A DNA stretch of 64,000 nucleotides, from positions 1 to 64,000 of the forward strand of contig CANMVS010000013.1 of the NCBI GenBank assembly GCA_947501445.1, read 5' to 3'. Origin of the DNA: an uncultured Rhizobiaceae group bacterium (GTDB lineage Bacteria > Pseudomonadota > Alphaproteobacteria > Rhizobiales > Rhizobiaceae). The notes under the pieces were generated by a model that made no database searches, was not told where the DNA came from, and saw nothing but the letters and a program-made list of their open reading frames with translations. The stretch's first letter is position 1. Each line of letters starts with the position of its first letter. Position numbers and translations under genes: made by a program. This document shows positions 46,906 to 56,405 of the stretch, piece by piece.

Positions 46906-47667
46906 ATGCGTAACTATCGTGTTGGGCAGATCGTGCCCAGTTCAAATACCACAATGGAAACCGAAATCCCGGCAATGTTTCGCGCCAGAGAAACGGTGGA
47001 ACCCGAACGGTTTACCTTTCACTCCAGTCGCATGCGGATGAATAGGGTGACCAAAGAAGAACTTGTGGCAATGGACGCTGATTCCGACAGATGTGCACTG
47101 GAACTGTCAGATGCCCGCGTTGACGTTTTGGGCTACGCCTGTCTGGTTGCCATCATGGCAATGGGCAAGGGTTATCACCGTGTTTCGGAAGAACGCCTGC
47201 ATGGTCGCACGAAAGAAAATGGCGCTCCGGCTCCTGTGGTTACCAGCGCCGGCGCATTGGTCGATGGTCTTCATGTCATGGATGCCAAAAAAGTCGCCAT
47301 CATAACCCCTTACATGAAACCGCTAACCAAACTGGTGGTGGATTACATCGAGCATGAAGGTATTGAAGTGGTGGACGCCATAGCGCTCGAGATCCCCGAC
47401 AACGTCGAAGTGGGCCGCAGCGATCCGCTGGCGCCTGTTGAGATCGCCAGCAGGTTGAAGACAACCAATGTCGATGTGATTGTCGCCTCGGCCTGTGTGC
47501 AAATGCCATCCCTGACATCGCTGGAGGGGATCGAGGCAAAGCTGGATCTGCCAGCCATCTCGGCAGCTACCTGCACAAGCTATTTCATGCTCAATGCACT
47601 CGGTTTGAAACAACAGGTTCCCGGATCAGGCGCATTGCTCAGCGGAAGATACACAGCCATGCACTGA
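46906..47667 (+). CDS. Maleate cis-trans isomerase-like (Asp/Glu racemase superfamily)
   Basis: A 253-residue enzyme of the Asp/Glu racemase superfamily, closest to maleate isomerase, which turns maleate into fumarate using two cysteines. The N-terminal RVGQIVPSSNTTMETEIPAMFRARE is typical. The catalytic cysteines are Cys79 (LGYACLVAIMA) and Cys197 (VIVASACVQMPSL). The start at 46906 has GGAG 6 bases upstream; a GTG at 46894 is also open. Arylmalonate decarboxylase-like or other relatives are alternatives. The following TRAP transporter suggests import of a dicarboxylate or related acid for this enzyme. Confidence 0.85.
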   Translation: MRNYRVGQIVPSSNTTMETEIPAMFRARETVEPERFTFHSSRMRMNRVTKEELVAMDADSDRCALELSDARVDVLGYACLVAIMAMGKGYHRVSEERLHGRTKENGAPAPVVTSAGALVDGLHVMDAKKVAIITPYMKPLTKLVVDYIEHEGIEVVDAIALEIPDNVEVGRSDPLAPVEIASRLKTTNVDVIVASACVQMPSLTSLEGIEAKLDLPAISAATCTSYFMLNALGLKQQVPGSGALLSGRYTAMH

Positions 47668-47939
47668 TTGGTGTTTTAAATACCCTCCTTTGGGAATTCG
47701 CCCGAAAGACAATTTTTCAGATATTTTGTAAACCCCGAATGCCGCCCCTGTCACGCAATTATGTACAATCAGAACACAGTGGCACAGCTGCAGAGTGATC
47801 ATGTCTCCATGACAGTTTTCGCACCGAGTTCTTCATACTGGGTTATTACAGGCAATGTACACGAAGCAGCGGCCAGAGAATAATGTTTGGTGTTCTCTAA
47901 GATTCTGCTGCATGATAATTCTTTTGCAGGAGGTTCAAA

Positions 47940-48950
47940 ATGAATTCATTTATTCGTAATTTATCCCTTGGTGTCCTATGTGCGGCCACGGCCTTTTCGA
48001 CGGCACAGGCTGAGGATTGGCGGTTCAACAATTTTTTGCCTGAAACACGTCCTGAATCCGCGGAGATCAATCAGTTTGCTCAGGATGTGAATGATGCCAC
48101 CGGGGAGGATTTTACGCTCAAGGTGTTTGGCGGTGGTTCGTTGGGATTGAAGAATACCGATACGTTGCGCTTTTTGCCCAAGGGGGCAGTTGAAATGAGC
48201 CTGATGTGGGCAAATTATCTCGGCCGCGACGCGCCAGCCTTGAGTTCCGTCTTCATTCAGGGATCAATCGGCACAGTTGAGGAGCTTGAAAAGGCCCTTC
48301 CTGTGGTGCGCGAAATCTATGAGGAGGAATTTTCAAAATGGGGCGTTTCGTCGGTCGGCTATGTTGCCATTCCCATGTTGTCGGTGTCGGTCTTTTGCCG
48401 GGATGAACCGGTAAATACACTGGAAGATCTGAAAACCAAAAAACTGCGTGTCTGGGCCCGCGACCAGGTGGAAACTTTCACCCGTCTGGGTGTCGCAGCG
48501 CAGATCATCCCGCAGGAGGAAATGTATGTGGCGATGAAGACCGGCGTCGTCGATTGTGCACTTTATCCCGCACTCTATGCCCATACGGTATCACTACAGG
48601 AGGTGGCAAAACATGCATCCTTCCTCTACCCCATGGCTTCCGGGCCCTATGTATTGGGCGTGGCCAATGATCGCTGGGCAGAAACCGATGATGGTGTGAA
48701 ACAGGCGATAACAAAGGCGGCAAATGACCTTTGGGACCGCACCAATCAATATGATGATGACTATGATCGCGAACTTGCTGCGCGCGACAATATGGTGGAA
48801 GCCGGCGTGGCTTGGGGTGATGATTTTCCTGAGGAAGACCGTGCACTCTTCCTGGAGGCCGTTGCCGAGACCTGGGGCATTCTTGCTGAAGAAGCCGGTG
48901 GGGACGCACCGGCTTATCGCCAGCGGGTGCTGAGTGCCCTGGGCCGCTGA
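47940..48950 (+). CDS. TRAP transporter solute-binding protein (DctP family)
   Basis: A 336-residue periplasmic binding protein. The signal peptide covers about residues 1-24 (ending STAQA), and the mature part begins EDWRFNNFLPETRPESAEINQFAQDVNDATGEDFTLKVFGGGSLGLKN, typical of DctP. The central ARDQVETFTRLGVAAQIIPQEEMYVAMKTGVVDCALY has the conserved arginine region that binds the carboxylate of the ligand. AGGAGG lies 8 bases before the ATG. First gene of a complete dctPQM-type operon. The ligand is not known; an organic acid is likely. Confidence 0.92.
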   Translation: MNSFIRNLSLGVLCAATAFSTAQAEDWRFNNFLPETRPESAEINQFAQDVNDATGEDFTLKVFGGGSLGLKNTDTLRFLPKGAVEMSLMWANYLGRDAPALSSVFIQGSIGTVEELEKALPVVREIYEEEFSKWGVSSVGYVAIPMLSVSVFCRDEPVNTLEDLKTKKLRVWARDQVETFTRLGVAAQIIPQEEMYVAMKTGVVDCALYPALYAHTVSLQEVAKHASFLYPMASGPYVLGVANDRWAETDDGVKQAITKAANDLWDRTNQYDDDYDRELAARDNMVEAGVAWGDDFPEEDRALFLEAVAETWGILAEEAGGDAPAYRQRVLSALGR

Positions 48951-48955
48951 TCCGC

Positions 48956-49516
48956 GTGATACTTTCGTTGAGTACAGTCAGGAAACTGATAAAGCAGGGG
49001 CTGGACAGTCTAGCCCTTGCATTTGCAGTGGCTGCCGCCGCCGGCATGATTGGTATCGTCGCCATTATCGTAACCAGCGTCATTTTAAGAAAATTTGCCA
49101 ATTCCCCGCTGCATATTACCGAAGAAGTCGTTGGCCTGTTGCTCAGTGTTTCGCTTTTTTTGGGATTGCCTGCCGTAACCCTCAAGGCCAAACACGTGCG
49201 GGTGGCACTGCTCACCAGCATGATAAAGGGCAAGCTTAATGACGGCCTTCAGTTTCTCGCACTGGTGGTGGGGATTGGTTTTTTTGCCTGGCTTATTGTT
49301 GAATCGATACCCTGGTTTGAGTTTGCGCACCGGCTGAACCTGAAAACCGAAACCAGCAGAATTTTGCTCTATCCGTGGATGGCCGTGCTACCCGTTTCAC
49401 TGATCCTGACCTGTACAATTCTGATTGCGCGACTGTTGGGTATCATTGATCGGGGTGAAAACGACGAAACAGAAATCAGCAGCGCATTGACACGCTCAAC
49501 GGATGGGGACGCTTAA
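48956..49516 (+). CDS. TRAP transporter small permease (DctQ family)
   Basis: A 186-residue membrane protein with four helices (about 18-40, 50-75, 90-115, 135-155) and the DctQ-like VVGLLLSVSLFLGLPAVTLKAKHVRVALL. The start is a GTG at 48956 with a weak ribosome binding site, 5 bases past the dctP-type stop, so translational coupling is likely. Its TAA overlaps the start of the large permease (TAATG). Confidence 0.87.
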   Translation: MILSLSTVRKLIKQGLDSLALAFAVAAAAGMIGIVAIIVTSVILRKFANSPLHITEEVVGLLLSVSLFLGLPAVTLKAKHVRVALLTSMIKGKLNDGLQFLALVVGIGFFAWLIVESIPWFEFAHRLNLKTETSRILLYPWMAVLPVSLILTCTILIARLLGIIDRGENDETEISSALTRSTDGDA

Positions 49517-50805
49517 TGTTCTGGCCAACGCTCATTGGCGTGCTTGTGGCGAGCGCCGGCACGGGTGTTGCATTGGGTGCCGCACTGGGGCTGACCGGCA
49601 TGGTCATCCTGTATTTCTTTTCAAATGGCGCGACTTCACTTGCCATTGACGCCATCTGGAGCGTTTTCAATTCCTTTACACTGAGCGCTGTGCCCATGTT
49701 CATTTTACTGGGAGAAATACTGCTCAGAAGTGGCATCAGCGAAAAAGCCTATTCAGCTTTCACACCACTGTTTCGCAAAATTCCGGGCGGCCTTCTCCAC
49801 ACCAATATTGCGGTATGCACACTCTTTGGCGCTGTCAGCGGATCCAGCCTGTCAACGGCTGCAGCCGTCGGTTCCGTTGCATACCCCGAAATGACCAAAC
49901 GCGGCTATAACAAGGACGCCATCGTTGGCAGTCTGGCTGGAGGCGGTACACTGGGTTTGTTGATACCGCCCAGTCTTTCCTTTTTGATCTTTGGTGCCCT
50001 CACGGAAACATCCATCGGCCGGCTGTTCGCGGCAGGAATTGTCCCGGGTCTGTTGGCTGGTGGTTTCTTTATGCTGTATATTCTGATCAGAAGTATCAGC
50101 GCGCCGCATATTGCACCGCGCAGCGATACGCCAGTATCATTTCGTCAGACAATTGCCGGTTTCCGCCACATATGGCCGTTGCTTGCATTGATACTGCTGG
50201 TTATCGGCAGCATTGTCGGTGGCCTTGCCACTCCGACCGAAGCAGCGGGTGTGGGCGTCGTCCTGGCTGTGGTTATCTGCACGATCTGGGGAGACCTGAC
50301 CTTTCACAAACTGGTGGGTGCCGTCTATCAATCGGTACTGTTGTTTTCGTCGATTGGATTTCTGGTTCTCGGTGCAACAATTCTTGCGCAATCGGTCAGC
50401 GTATTGGGGATACCCCAGCAGATTCTCGAAACCGTTGCAACCAGTGGGTATGGCACTTACAGCGTGCTGTTCATCGTCATCATCATCTATCTCATATTGG
50501 GTTGTTTTTTTGATGGTCTGTCGCTGATGATCATGACGCTGCCGGTTGTTTTCCCCTTGCTGACAGGGCTTGGGTTTGACCCGATCTGGATTGGCGTCAT
50601 CATTACAATTGTCATCGAAATCGGTCAGGTCACGCCGCCAGTTGGCTTGAACCTTTCGGTTCTGACCGCGTTGACAAACAATGAAGTAAGCCTTGGACGT
50701 GTTGCCATTGCAACCGTGCCTTACTGGGTCATCCACCTGTTGATGATCGCGCTTTTGACGCTCTTTCCCATATTGGCGCTTTATCTGCCGAATCTGCTCT
50801 TTTGA
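49516..50805 (+). CDS. TRAP transporter large permease (DctM family)
   Basis: A 429-residue membrane protein with about 12 helices. Conserved DctM segments are AVPMFILLGEILLRSGISEKAYSAFTPLFRKIPGGL, GAVSGSSLSTAAAVGSVAYPEMTKRGYNKDAIVGSLAGGGTLGLLIPPSLSFLIFG and GLATPTEAAGVGVVLAVVI. The sodium-driven core of the transporter. It completes the DctPQM set that follows the maleate-isomerase-like gene. It ends 4 bases before the converging DUF1801 gene. Confidence 0.92.
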   Translation: MFWPTLIGVLVASAGTGVALGAALGLTGMVILYFFSNGATSLAIDAIWSVFNSFTLSAVPMFILLGEILLRSGISEKAYSAFTPLFRKIPGGLLHTNIAVCTLFGAVSGSSLSTAAAVGSVAYPEMTKRGYNKDAIVGSLAGGGTLGLLIPPSLSFLIFGALTETSIGRLFAAGIVPGLLAGGFFMLYILIRSISAPHIAPRSDTPVSFRQTIAGFRHIWPLLALILLVIGSIVGGLATPTEAAGVGVVLAVVICTIWGDLTFHKLVGAVYQSVLLFSSIGFLVLGATILAQSVSVLGIPQQILETVATSGYGTYSVLFIVIIIYLILGCFFDGLSLMIMTLPVVFPLLTGLGFDPIWIGVIITIVIEIGQVTPPVGLNLSVLTALTNNEVSLGRVAIATVPYWVIHLLMIALLTLFPILALYLPNLLF

Positions 50806-50809
50806 GGAA

Positions 50810-51214
50810 CTAGCCTCTGCTTAGCATCTGGCCGGTGATTATTTTTCGCAGAACCGTCAAATCAACATCATCCAGCTTATTGATGTAGAGACAGGCAACA
50901 GATTTCCTGTGTTTGCCCAACCTGTTGAAAAGCGCTTCAGCTCCCTTGAAGCTGTCGCCAACGTAGAAGGTCATATGGGCCTTTCGCGGTGAAAAACAGG
51001 CCACCGGCGCATTGCCTGTTCTGCCCGTCTCATACACATATTGGCGCGATCCAAATCCGATGATCGACGGCCCCCACATGACCGGGCTAAATCCCGTTAT
51101 CTCCTGGTACATTTCAAGCGCGACCAAAGCATCTTTTCGACGACGGGGATTGTCTATGGATGAGATAAAATCATCAACGGATGCTGCAGTAGGTTTCGTT
51201 TTATTCTCGGCCAT
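50810..51214 (-). CDS. DUF1801 domain protein
   Basis: A 134-residue soluble protein of the DUF1801 (YdhG-like) family: VDDFISSIDNPRRRKDALVALEMYQEITGFSPVMWGPSIIGFG, then YVYETGRTGNAPVACFSPRKAHMTFYVGDS and a helical end. The family has a lipocalin-like or SCP-like small fold without known activity. The ATG at 51214 overlaps the stop of the VOC gene (TGATG), suggesting coupled translation. Confidence 0.88.
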   Translation of the reverse strand: MAENKTKPTAASVDDFISSIDNPRRRKDALVALEMYQEITGFSPVMWGPSIIGFGSRQYVYETGRTGNAPVACFSPRKAHMTFYVGDSFKGAEALFNRLGKHRKSVACLYINKLDDVDLTVLRKIITGQMLSRG

Positions 51215-51618
51215 CACTCAAACTTGTTGTTATCGTTCCAGATTTTGGGTTCCCACAGTTCAATCTTGTTCCCGTCAGGATCAAGCACCCATGCGAAAAT
51301 TCCATTCTCGTGCGTTTCCGGGCCCTGAAACAACTCTGTCCCCGCCTGATTCAGGCGACCAATGATACCTTCCATGTCGTCCACCCGATAGTTGATCATG
51401 AAAGTCGCCTGGCTGGGACTAAACCATGCACTGTCATTTGCGGCGAGACACCAGTGTGTTGCGCCCTTGTCCTCAGCAGTGTCTTCGCCCCAATTCAATA
51501 TAACCGCACCGTTTTCTTCAGGCACCAAACCCAGATTATCCCGATACCAGGATCTCAATTCATCTGCGTTCCCACGCGCCTTGATGAATACACCACCAAT
51601 TCCAGTCACATTTGCCAT
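51214..51618 (-). CDS. VOC family (glyoxalase/bleomycin resistance-like) protein
   Basis: A 134-residue single VOC domain. It starts GIGGVFIKARGNADELRSWYRDNLGLVPE, has HWCLAANDSAWFSPSQATFMINYRVDD and ends with the typical GIFAWVLDPDGNKIELWEP, whose Glu is a usual metal ligand. Members act as glyoxalases, dioxygenases or antibiotic binders; which applies cannot be said. Operon with the DUF1801 gene. Confidence 0.88.
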   Translation of the reverse strand: MANVTGIGGVFIKARGNADELRSWYRDNLGLVPEENGAVILNWGEDTAEDKGATHWCLAANDSAWFSPSQATFMINYRVDDMEGIIGRLNQAGTELFQGPETHENGIFAWVLDPDGNKIELWEPKIWNDNNKFE

Positions 51619-51723
51619 CAGATTCCATAATCCCTGTCGTGAAATATCCGTTCGTTTGTTGCATCAATTGTCATGCACATACGTTCGCTTGAACGTGTCA
51701 AAATCCTGCCAGGCGTGCCGTTG

Positions 51724-51822
51724 AGACCGTTGCACGGTTTGTCAGAAACGGGACAAATGTGTCATCCTTTAATTCCGTTGACGCATTCAGGCTTTGCCGG
51801 TTCCGTCAAAACCTGAATTGCC
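51724..51822 (-). repeat. Dispersed intergenic repeat, modules A and B (copy d)
   Basis: Reads GACCGTTGCACGG with CAGAAACGGGACAAA, a linker, and CATTCAGGCTTTGCCGG / CAAAACCTGAATTGCC. It has the same order and orientation as copy c. It lies 16 bases from the 3' end of the TrmO gene. Confidence 0.75.
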
Positions 51823-51837
51823 TTAATACACCAAAAC

Positions 51838-52320
51838 TCAATGAAATTCACCTTCCCAGTCGAATTCAGCCGAAGCCTCAAAACTGCCGGGCCAGTGTTG
51901 GCACCAGTCCGGTGAGCGCACCTCCATCACACGATCTGAAGCAGGAAAATACGGCTTGATGTCGATGATGGGGGTATCGGGCAATGTATCTATATAGGGC
52001 ACTTTGATCGTAGCGGTATTCTGATCAATGTTTTGAAGATGCACCACGGACATGCAAATCGGATTCGGTCGCGCTGGTGAGCGCGATGCAAACACGCCTA
52101 CGTTGTTGGGGTTATTGACATATGGTTTGCGGCACACGGTTCTTGCGCGGTCATTCTTCAAGTCCGCTTCACTTGCCCACCACAATACAATCGCGTGGCT
52201 AAACGCCTCCAACCCTTCAAGGGCTTCAGCGTATTTTGTGTTCAAAACCAAATCAAAACCATGGCCTGAAGGCCTGATAAGGCCGATAAATTCAACTGTC
52301 CTGTCATCGTGCATGGTCAT
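51838..52320 (-). CDS. trmO: TrmO/YaeB-family tRNA methyltransferase
   Basis: A 160-residue single-domain protein of the TrmO (UPF0066) family, SAM-dependent enzymes that methylate N6-threonylcarbamoyladenosine at tRNA position 37. The signature GVFASRSPARPNPICMSVV is complete (about residues 76-94), preceded by LEGLEAFSHAIVLWWASEAD. It lacks the C-terminal domain of longer members, as do many alphaproteobacterial versions. Its start overlaps the end of the AraC-type gene by 17 bases. Confidence 0.82.
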   Translation of the reverse strand: MTMHDDRTVEFIGLIRPSGHGFDLVLNTKYAEALEGLEAFSHAIVLWWASEADLKNDRARTVCRKPYVNNPNNVGVFASRSPARPNPICMSVVHLQNIDQNTATIKVPYIDTLPDTPIIDIKPYFPASDRVMEVRSPDWCQHWPGSFEASAEFDWEGEFH

Positions 52321-53209
52321 ACTCCGCGTCGGGTGACATCAAAGGCAAACATAGTCGAACAGTAAATCGATCCTTTGCCTCTTCTTCGTCATAAATTTCA
52401 TAGCTGGGGCTATCGGCCAATTCGTGGCCGCTGGTGGGAAGCCAGCTCCCAAGAAACCAGTTCCAGTGGGGACTGAGGTCGTAACTGTCATTTGCCGCCA
52501 GAGAAATCTCGAGCTGGGCAATGCGGCCTTCCTTCAAGACCTGAATGCCGACCAGACCATCTCCTTTGGTTCCAGATTTTACCGCGCGACAAGCGTCGTA
52601 TCGCCATCGCTCCTCGTGTGCGATATGCGAGTCTGACCAGGTGATCCCAAGACTCATGGATACTTTCGCTTCACAGTCACGCGCTTTGACCCAGTTGTTT
52701 ATTTGCCTGTGCATTCTGTCGATTTCCCGATGTTCGTATCCTCCAATCCTTCGAAGATAGGCCAGCTCAAATACGGGTTGGCTGACAATCTCTACGCGAT
52801 ATTCGAGAACACCATCATTGCTCGTGTTGGCCGCCATGTCTTTTCCATTCTTGCTGAATTCCAACGTGCGGGGATGGAGCGATCGGTACGCCGAGGGCGG
52901 GCAACCAAAATGTTTTGTGAACGCCTTGGTAAAGTTCGCACTGCTGGTATAGCCGTGATCCATGGCGACCCTGGTGACCGTGTGGTCTTTTTTATAGATC
53001 AATGTGGCAGCAGCGCCTTCAAGGCGCAGGCGCGTGACCATCCTGGCAACCGTTTCACCTGTCAACGCGTGAAAAATGCGGTGAAAATGGAATTTTGAGA
53101 AATGGGCAACCGCGGCAAGTTCTTCGATTGAATGGGTTCTGTCGAGGCTTCCGGCGACATGGTTTGTAACCGCGTTGATGCGCCGACAATAGTCATTGGC
53201 CTTGCTCAT
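52304..53209 (-). CDS. AraC-family regulator with GyrI-like effector domain
   Basis: A 301-residue regulator. The N-terminal AraC-type HTH pair spans about residues 10-115 (HSIEELAAVAHFSKFHFHRIFHALTGETVARMVTRLRLEGAAATLIY and ANFTKAFTKHFGCPPSAYRSLHP). The C-terminal GyrI-like (AraC_E_bind) domain follows from about 140 to 295, with a hydrophobic small-molecule pocket. This is the Rob/SoxS-with-sensor architecture used in multidrug or xenobiotic response. I start at 53209 (MSKANDY). It is translationally coupled to trmO. Confidence 0.88.
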   Translation of the reverse strand: MSKANDYCRRINAVTNHVAGSLDRTHSIEELAAVAHFSKFHFHRIFHALTGETVARMVTRLRLEGAAATLIYKKDHTVTRVAMDHGYTSSANFTKAFTKHFGCPPSAYRSLHPRTLEFSKNGKDMAANTSNDGVLEYRVEIVSQPVFELAYLRRIGGYEHREIDRMHRQINNWVKARDCEAKVSMSLGITWSDSHIAHEERWRYDACRAVKSGTKGDGLVGIQVLKEGRIAQLEISLAANDSYDLSPHWNWFLGSWLPTSGHELADSPSYEIYDEEEAKDRFTVRLCLPLMSPDAEYDHAR

Positions 53210-53369
53210 CCATTCCCCGTTCCAGACTTGAATTTCAGTCAATTCTGAACCGCCCGGGCTACAACAGATGGCCTATGGAATTCCTGTCTGCCATCGCTCG
53301 CATGGCAACAATATAGTTCTGAATAGGAGCCTAAATGATTTCCCCTGACGGACAAACCTTACATTGCCA

Positions 53370-54419
53370 TCAGGTTCTGCGTTTTTCCACCAGCGAAGGA
53401 AGCCAATTCAGCGCAACATTGGTTTCGGCATCGACAGAAGCTATTGCCGGTTGCGCCCGGCCCCAATCAAGCGAGCCAATAGAAACGTCGCCTACCGACC
53501 AGCACAGATTTGCAAGAGCAAATACGAAGCCTTCCGCAGTGCCTGTGGCAATGGCAGCCATTGCCGTCAGCACCCGCCAGGGCAAACGTGCCCACATGGA
53601 TGTCAGCAGCGGTGCTGTGTCTTTGACAGTGTTTGGCACCCAGAAAACAGCTGGAGAGGCGGCCGATTTGACCAGAAATCCGATAGGCCCATCCATATAA
53701 GTTTCCAGCAACCCATTGATACGGCCACCCGGATCAAACAGTCCGCTGCGCCCAACCCTTGATGACCATTGCGATTGAATTGCCTGGCATTCGAAAATGC
53801 CTCCCTGGTAGGTCATCAGGCTGGCTGCGACAACATAGATACCCGTCAGGCTGGTAAGGCCTGCAAGCAGGATTGATTGAGACAGGCTGAATGACGTTGC
53901 GCCGAAGATGGCAAGACACACACCGCCCAGGGCGAGCATAAGGCCGCCCAGTTTCAAAAACACCGGGCTCTTGCAGCAAAGGCGCAGCAGGGTTGAACCG
54001 GAAACAAAACATACGGCCGAAACGGTAATCCAGCTGGCACCAAAATAGAGTGTTGTCGCAATCAGTGTCATACCAAGGAGCGTCGCTGCCGCATCAATGG
54101 ATGTACGCGCTCGTAAAAGCTTCAACCGACCCGCGATACTACCTAACCCCATGGAAACAAGAATTATGACAGCAAGACCAATTGGGGCCGCCGCATCCGG
54201 ATTATTCGAAAAAAGCACCGCTATTTTTTCACCAGTTGCAAGCTGCGAAGATGTAATCACTGATGCAATGTCGCTGTAAAACATAAAAAAACCGCCCGCG
54301 CCTGCTATGGCGGCAAGCATATTGCCCGATTCATATCCCCAAAACTGCAATTCTGGCGCCACCTTCATTATCCGGAGACGCATATATGTGCTGATGCTGT
54401 TGAATGTTGCTGCTGACAT
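53370..54419 (-). CDS. Uncharacterised multi-pass membrane protein
   Basis: A 349-residue protein with about eight hydrophobic segments (around 35-55, 80-100, 110-125, 135-155, 160-180, 190-210, 215-235, 300-320). It is rich in small residues (LGGLMLALGGVCLAIFGATSF, ILVSMGLGSIAGRLK). I know no family for it. GGGGGA lies 9 bases before the ATG at 54419; the longer frame lacks support. It is followed by short intergenic stretches on both sides, so it is probably a single gene. Transport or sensing are guesses only. Confidence 0.6.
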   Translation of the reverse strand: MSAATFNSISTYMRLRIMKVAPELQFWGYESGNMLAAIAGAGGFFMFYSDIASVITSSQLATGEKIAVLFSNNPDAAAPIGLAVIILVSMGLGSIAGRLKLLRARTSIDAAATLLGMTLIATTLYFGASWITVSAVCFVSGSTLLRLCCKSPVFLKLGGLMLALGGVCLAIFGATSFSLSQSILLAGLTSLTGIYVVAASLMTYQGGIFECQAIQSQWSSRVGRSGLFDPGGRINGLLETYMDGPIGFLVKSAASPAVFWVPNTVKDTAPLLTSMWARLPWRVLTAMAAIATGTAEGFVFALANLCWSVGDVSIGSLDWGRAQPAIASVDAETNVALNWLPSLVEKRRT

Positions 54420-54680
54420 GATCAATCGTCCCCCCATTGGCCAAACAGAACCGGCTGACATTGTCGGCACAGTGTTTGCGGGCACAACGTCTGTTTGGCT
54501 CTCAACCAATGTTACAATTTGCTACGCGGGGTGAATGTGGCGATTGTCACGTTTTGGCCTCGCATTCGTGGCCGGAACCGCCGTCAACAATGCCATTCCG
54601 GTTTTGCGGTTTTTGGAAAGGGACGTTTCTACCGGTACTTTTCAAAAGTCGCTTTCGAGGTTCCGTAAGACCGCCTTGCC

Positions 54681-56384
54681 TTACTGAAACATTCTGCCAG
54701 GGTCATATACCGGCTCGCCCTGAAGCAGGGTTGCAACAACGCCAGCGTCGCCAATACGCTCGGAAGGCAATTCAAACAAATTGTGTTCAAGTATCACCAG
54801 ATCCGCAAATTTTCCCGGCTCCAAAGAACCGGTTGTTTCATCGTGACGCAGCAGCCGGGCAGGCTCGATGGTCAGCATCTCGATTGCCCTGGCCAGATCA
54901 ATTTCGCTATCCACGGCATCTCTGGTCAGAACAGTCTGGATTTTTTCGACCGGCGACAGGCTGTCCGCATCCCAGTCGCTGCTGAGTGTGACAGATGCGC
55001 CGGCGGCCAGCAGCGCATCAATGGGAAGCAGGTCCGCGCTGCGTTCACCAATGAAATTTGCCATGAACGCCTTGTTTTCTGCGTCAATGGAACTGGGAGC
55101 CATCTGAAAATCCGCGACAACGCCCAGGCTCTCGAAACGTGGCATGTCGCTGGCTGCGACCTGATACAGATGGGTTATACGATGCGGGCCGGTGGAGGGG
55201 TCTGTCGTCTCAATGGCATCCAGCGCCAGACCTGCGCCGCGATCCCCGGTGGCATGGAAATGCAGCTGAAAACCCGCATCCGTCAGGGCGCGGGTATAAC
55301 GATGAAGCGTCTCGGTATCGAAATATTCGAAGCCCAATCTGTCAGATGATGCGAGACCCAGGTCTGCTTCATAGGGCTGATACATGGCTGAGGTTGCCTG
55401 GCTAAGTATGCCATCAATGTAAATTTTAATCTGATCGAAGCGAACCAGCGCATCCCTGTTACTGGAAAAGCGACGTTTCAGATCTTCAAGCTGGGCATTG
55501 AAAGGGCGATCAGGATATAGATAAAGTGCGTTGCTGGCCCGTACAGTCAAATCCGCATTCTTTTCCGCCTGCAACCAGATTTCCGGATGTTGTTGCGGCC
55601 AGTATCCGCCAGCATCACTGACACTGGTGATACCGTTTGAAGACAGGGTGCCCTGCGCATTGACAAGGCTTTCATAGGCAAGGTCGAGATTTTCCGGTGT
55701 TGGTGCAAAGGCAGCATTGCGTAATTTTTGCTGTGCATTTTCAAGCACAACCCCGTTGGGCCTGCCACTGGCCTCATCACGCAATATCAATCCGCCAGGC
55801 GGATCACCTTCCATCGTATCATAGCCAACTGATGCCAGCGCAGCGGTATTGGCAAGCGCACCATGGCCCAGATCATCAAGAATGAGAACAGGACGGTTGC
55901 TGACGACAGCATCGACAGCGGCAAGTGGATTTTCAACCTGTTCCAAAAGGGCTGTCATATTCACGCCCGTTCCGATAATCCAACGCCCCGCAGGCGTTTG
56001 ATCCGCACATTGGCGCAGGGTCGAAAGCAACACGTCCAACGGTGCCTCAGGCTCAAAGAGGCACATTTGTTCATTCACACCCGCCTCAAGCGCGTGCAGG
56101 TGGACATCCTGAAACCCGGGTAGGACCATTCGGCCCCCAAGGTCGATTATCTCGGCCTCACCCTCAATATTGGCGAGTACCTCGGCGCGGTTGCCAACGG
56201 CAACAATAATGCCGTTCGGATCAATGGCAATCGTATCGGCCCAGGTGCGATCCGCATCGACCGTATAGATTGCACCATTGGTAAGGACGCGAAAATGTGC
56301 GCTCTGTGCGATAGCAACGCCGTGCGTGTTGAATACTGCAAGGGTGACAATGAGGCTGATTGCGGTAAAAATTCTGACTAGCAT
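54681..56384 (-). CDS. Amidohydrolase family 3 protein (YtcJ/NfdA-like), exported
   Basis: A 567-residue metal-dependent hydrolase with a signal peptide of about 26 residues (MLVRIFTAISLIVTLAVF.. ending AIAQSA). The metal HxH is in MVLPGFQDVHLHALE (about 90-104), FHATGDRGAGLALDAIE and ITHLYQVAASDMPRF hold further ligands, and VTLSSDWDADSLSP carries the Asp near residue 460. The family includes N-substituted formamide deformylase and uncharacterised YtcJ. The substrate is unknown. Periplasmic location is inferred from the signal peptide. It lies 21 bases from the lipoprotein gene upstream on the same strand, so they may be co-transcribed. Confidence 0.85.
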   Translation of the reverse strand: MLVRIFTAISLIVTLAVFNTHGVAIAQSAHFRVLTNGAIYTVDADRTWADTIAIDPNGIIVAVGNRAEVLANIEGEAEIIDLGGRMVLPGFQDVHLHALEAGVNEQMCLFEPEAPLDVLLSTLRQCADQTPAGRWIIGTGVNMTALLEQVENPLAAVDAVVSNRPVLILDDLGHGALANTAALASVGYDTMEGDPPGGLILRDEASGRPNGVVLENAQQKLRNAAFAPTPENLDLAYESLVNAQGTLSSNGITSVSDAGGYWPQQHPEIWLQAEKNADLTVRASNALYLYPDRPFNAQLEDLKRRFSSNRDALVRFDQIKIYIDGILSQATSAMYQPYEADLGLASSDRLGFEYFDTETLHRYTRALTDAGFQLHFHATGDRGAGLALDAIETTDPSTGPHRITHLYQVAASDMPRFESLGVVADFQMAPSSIDAENKAFMANFIGERSADLLPIDALLAAGASVTLSSDWDADSLSPVEKIQTVLTRDAVDSEIDLARAIEMLTIEPARLLRHDETTGSLEPGKFADLVILEHNLFELPSERIGDAGVVATLLQGEPVYDPGRMFQ

Positions 56385-56405
56385 TGTGCAATACCCGCCA
56401 CTTTT

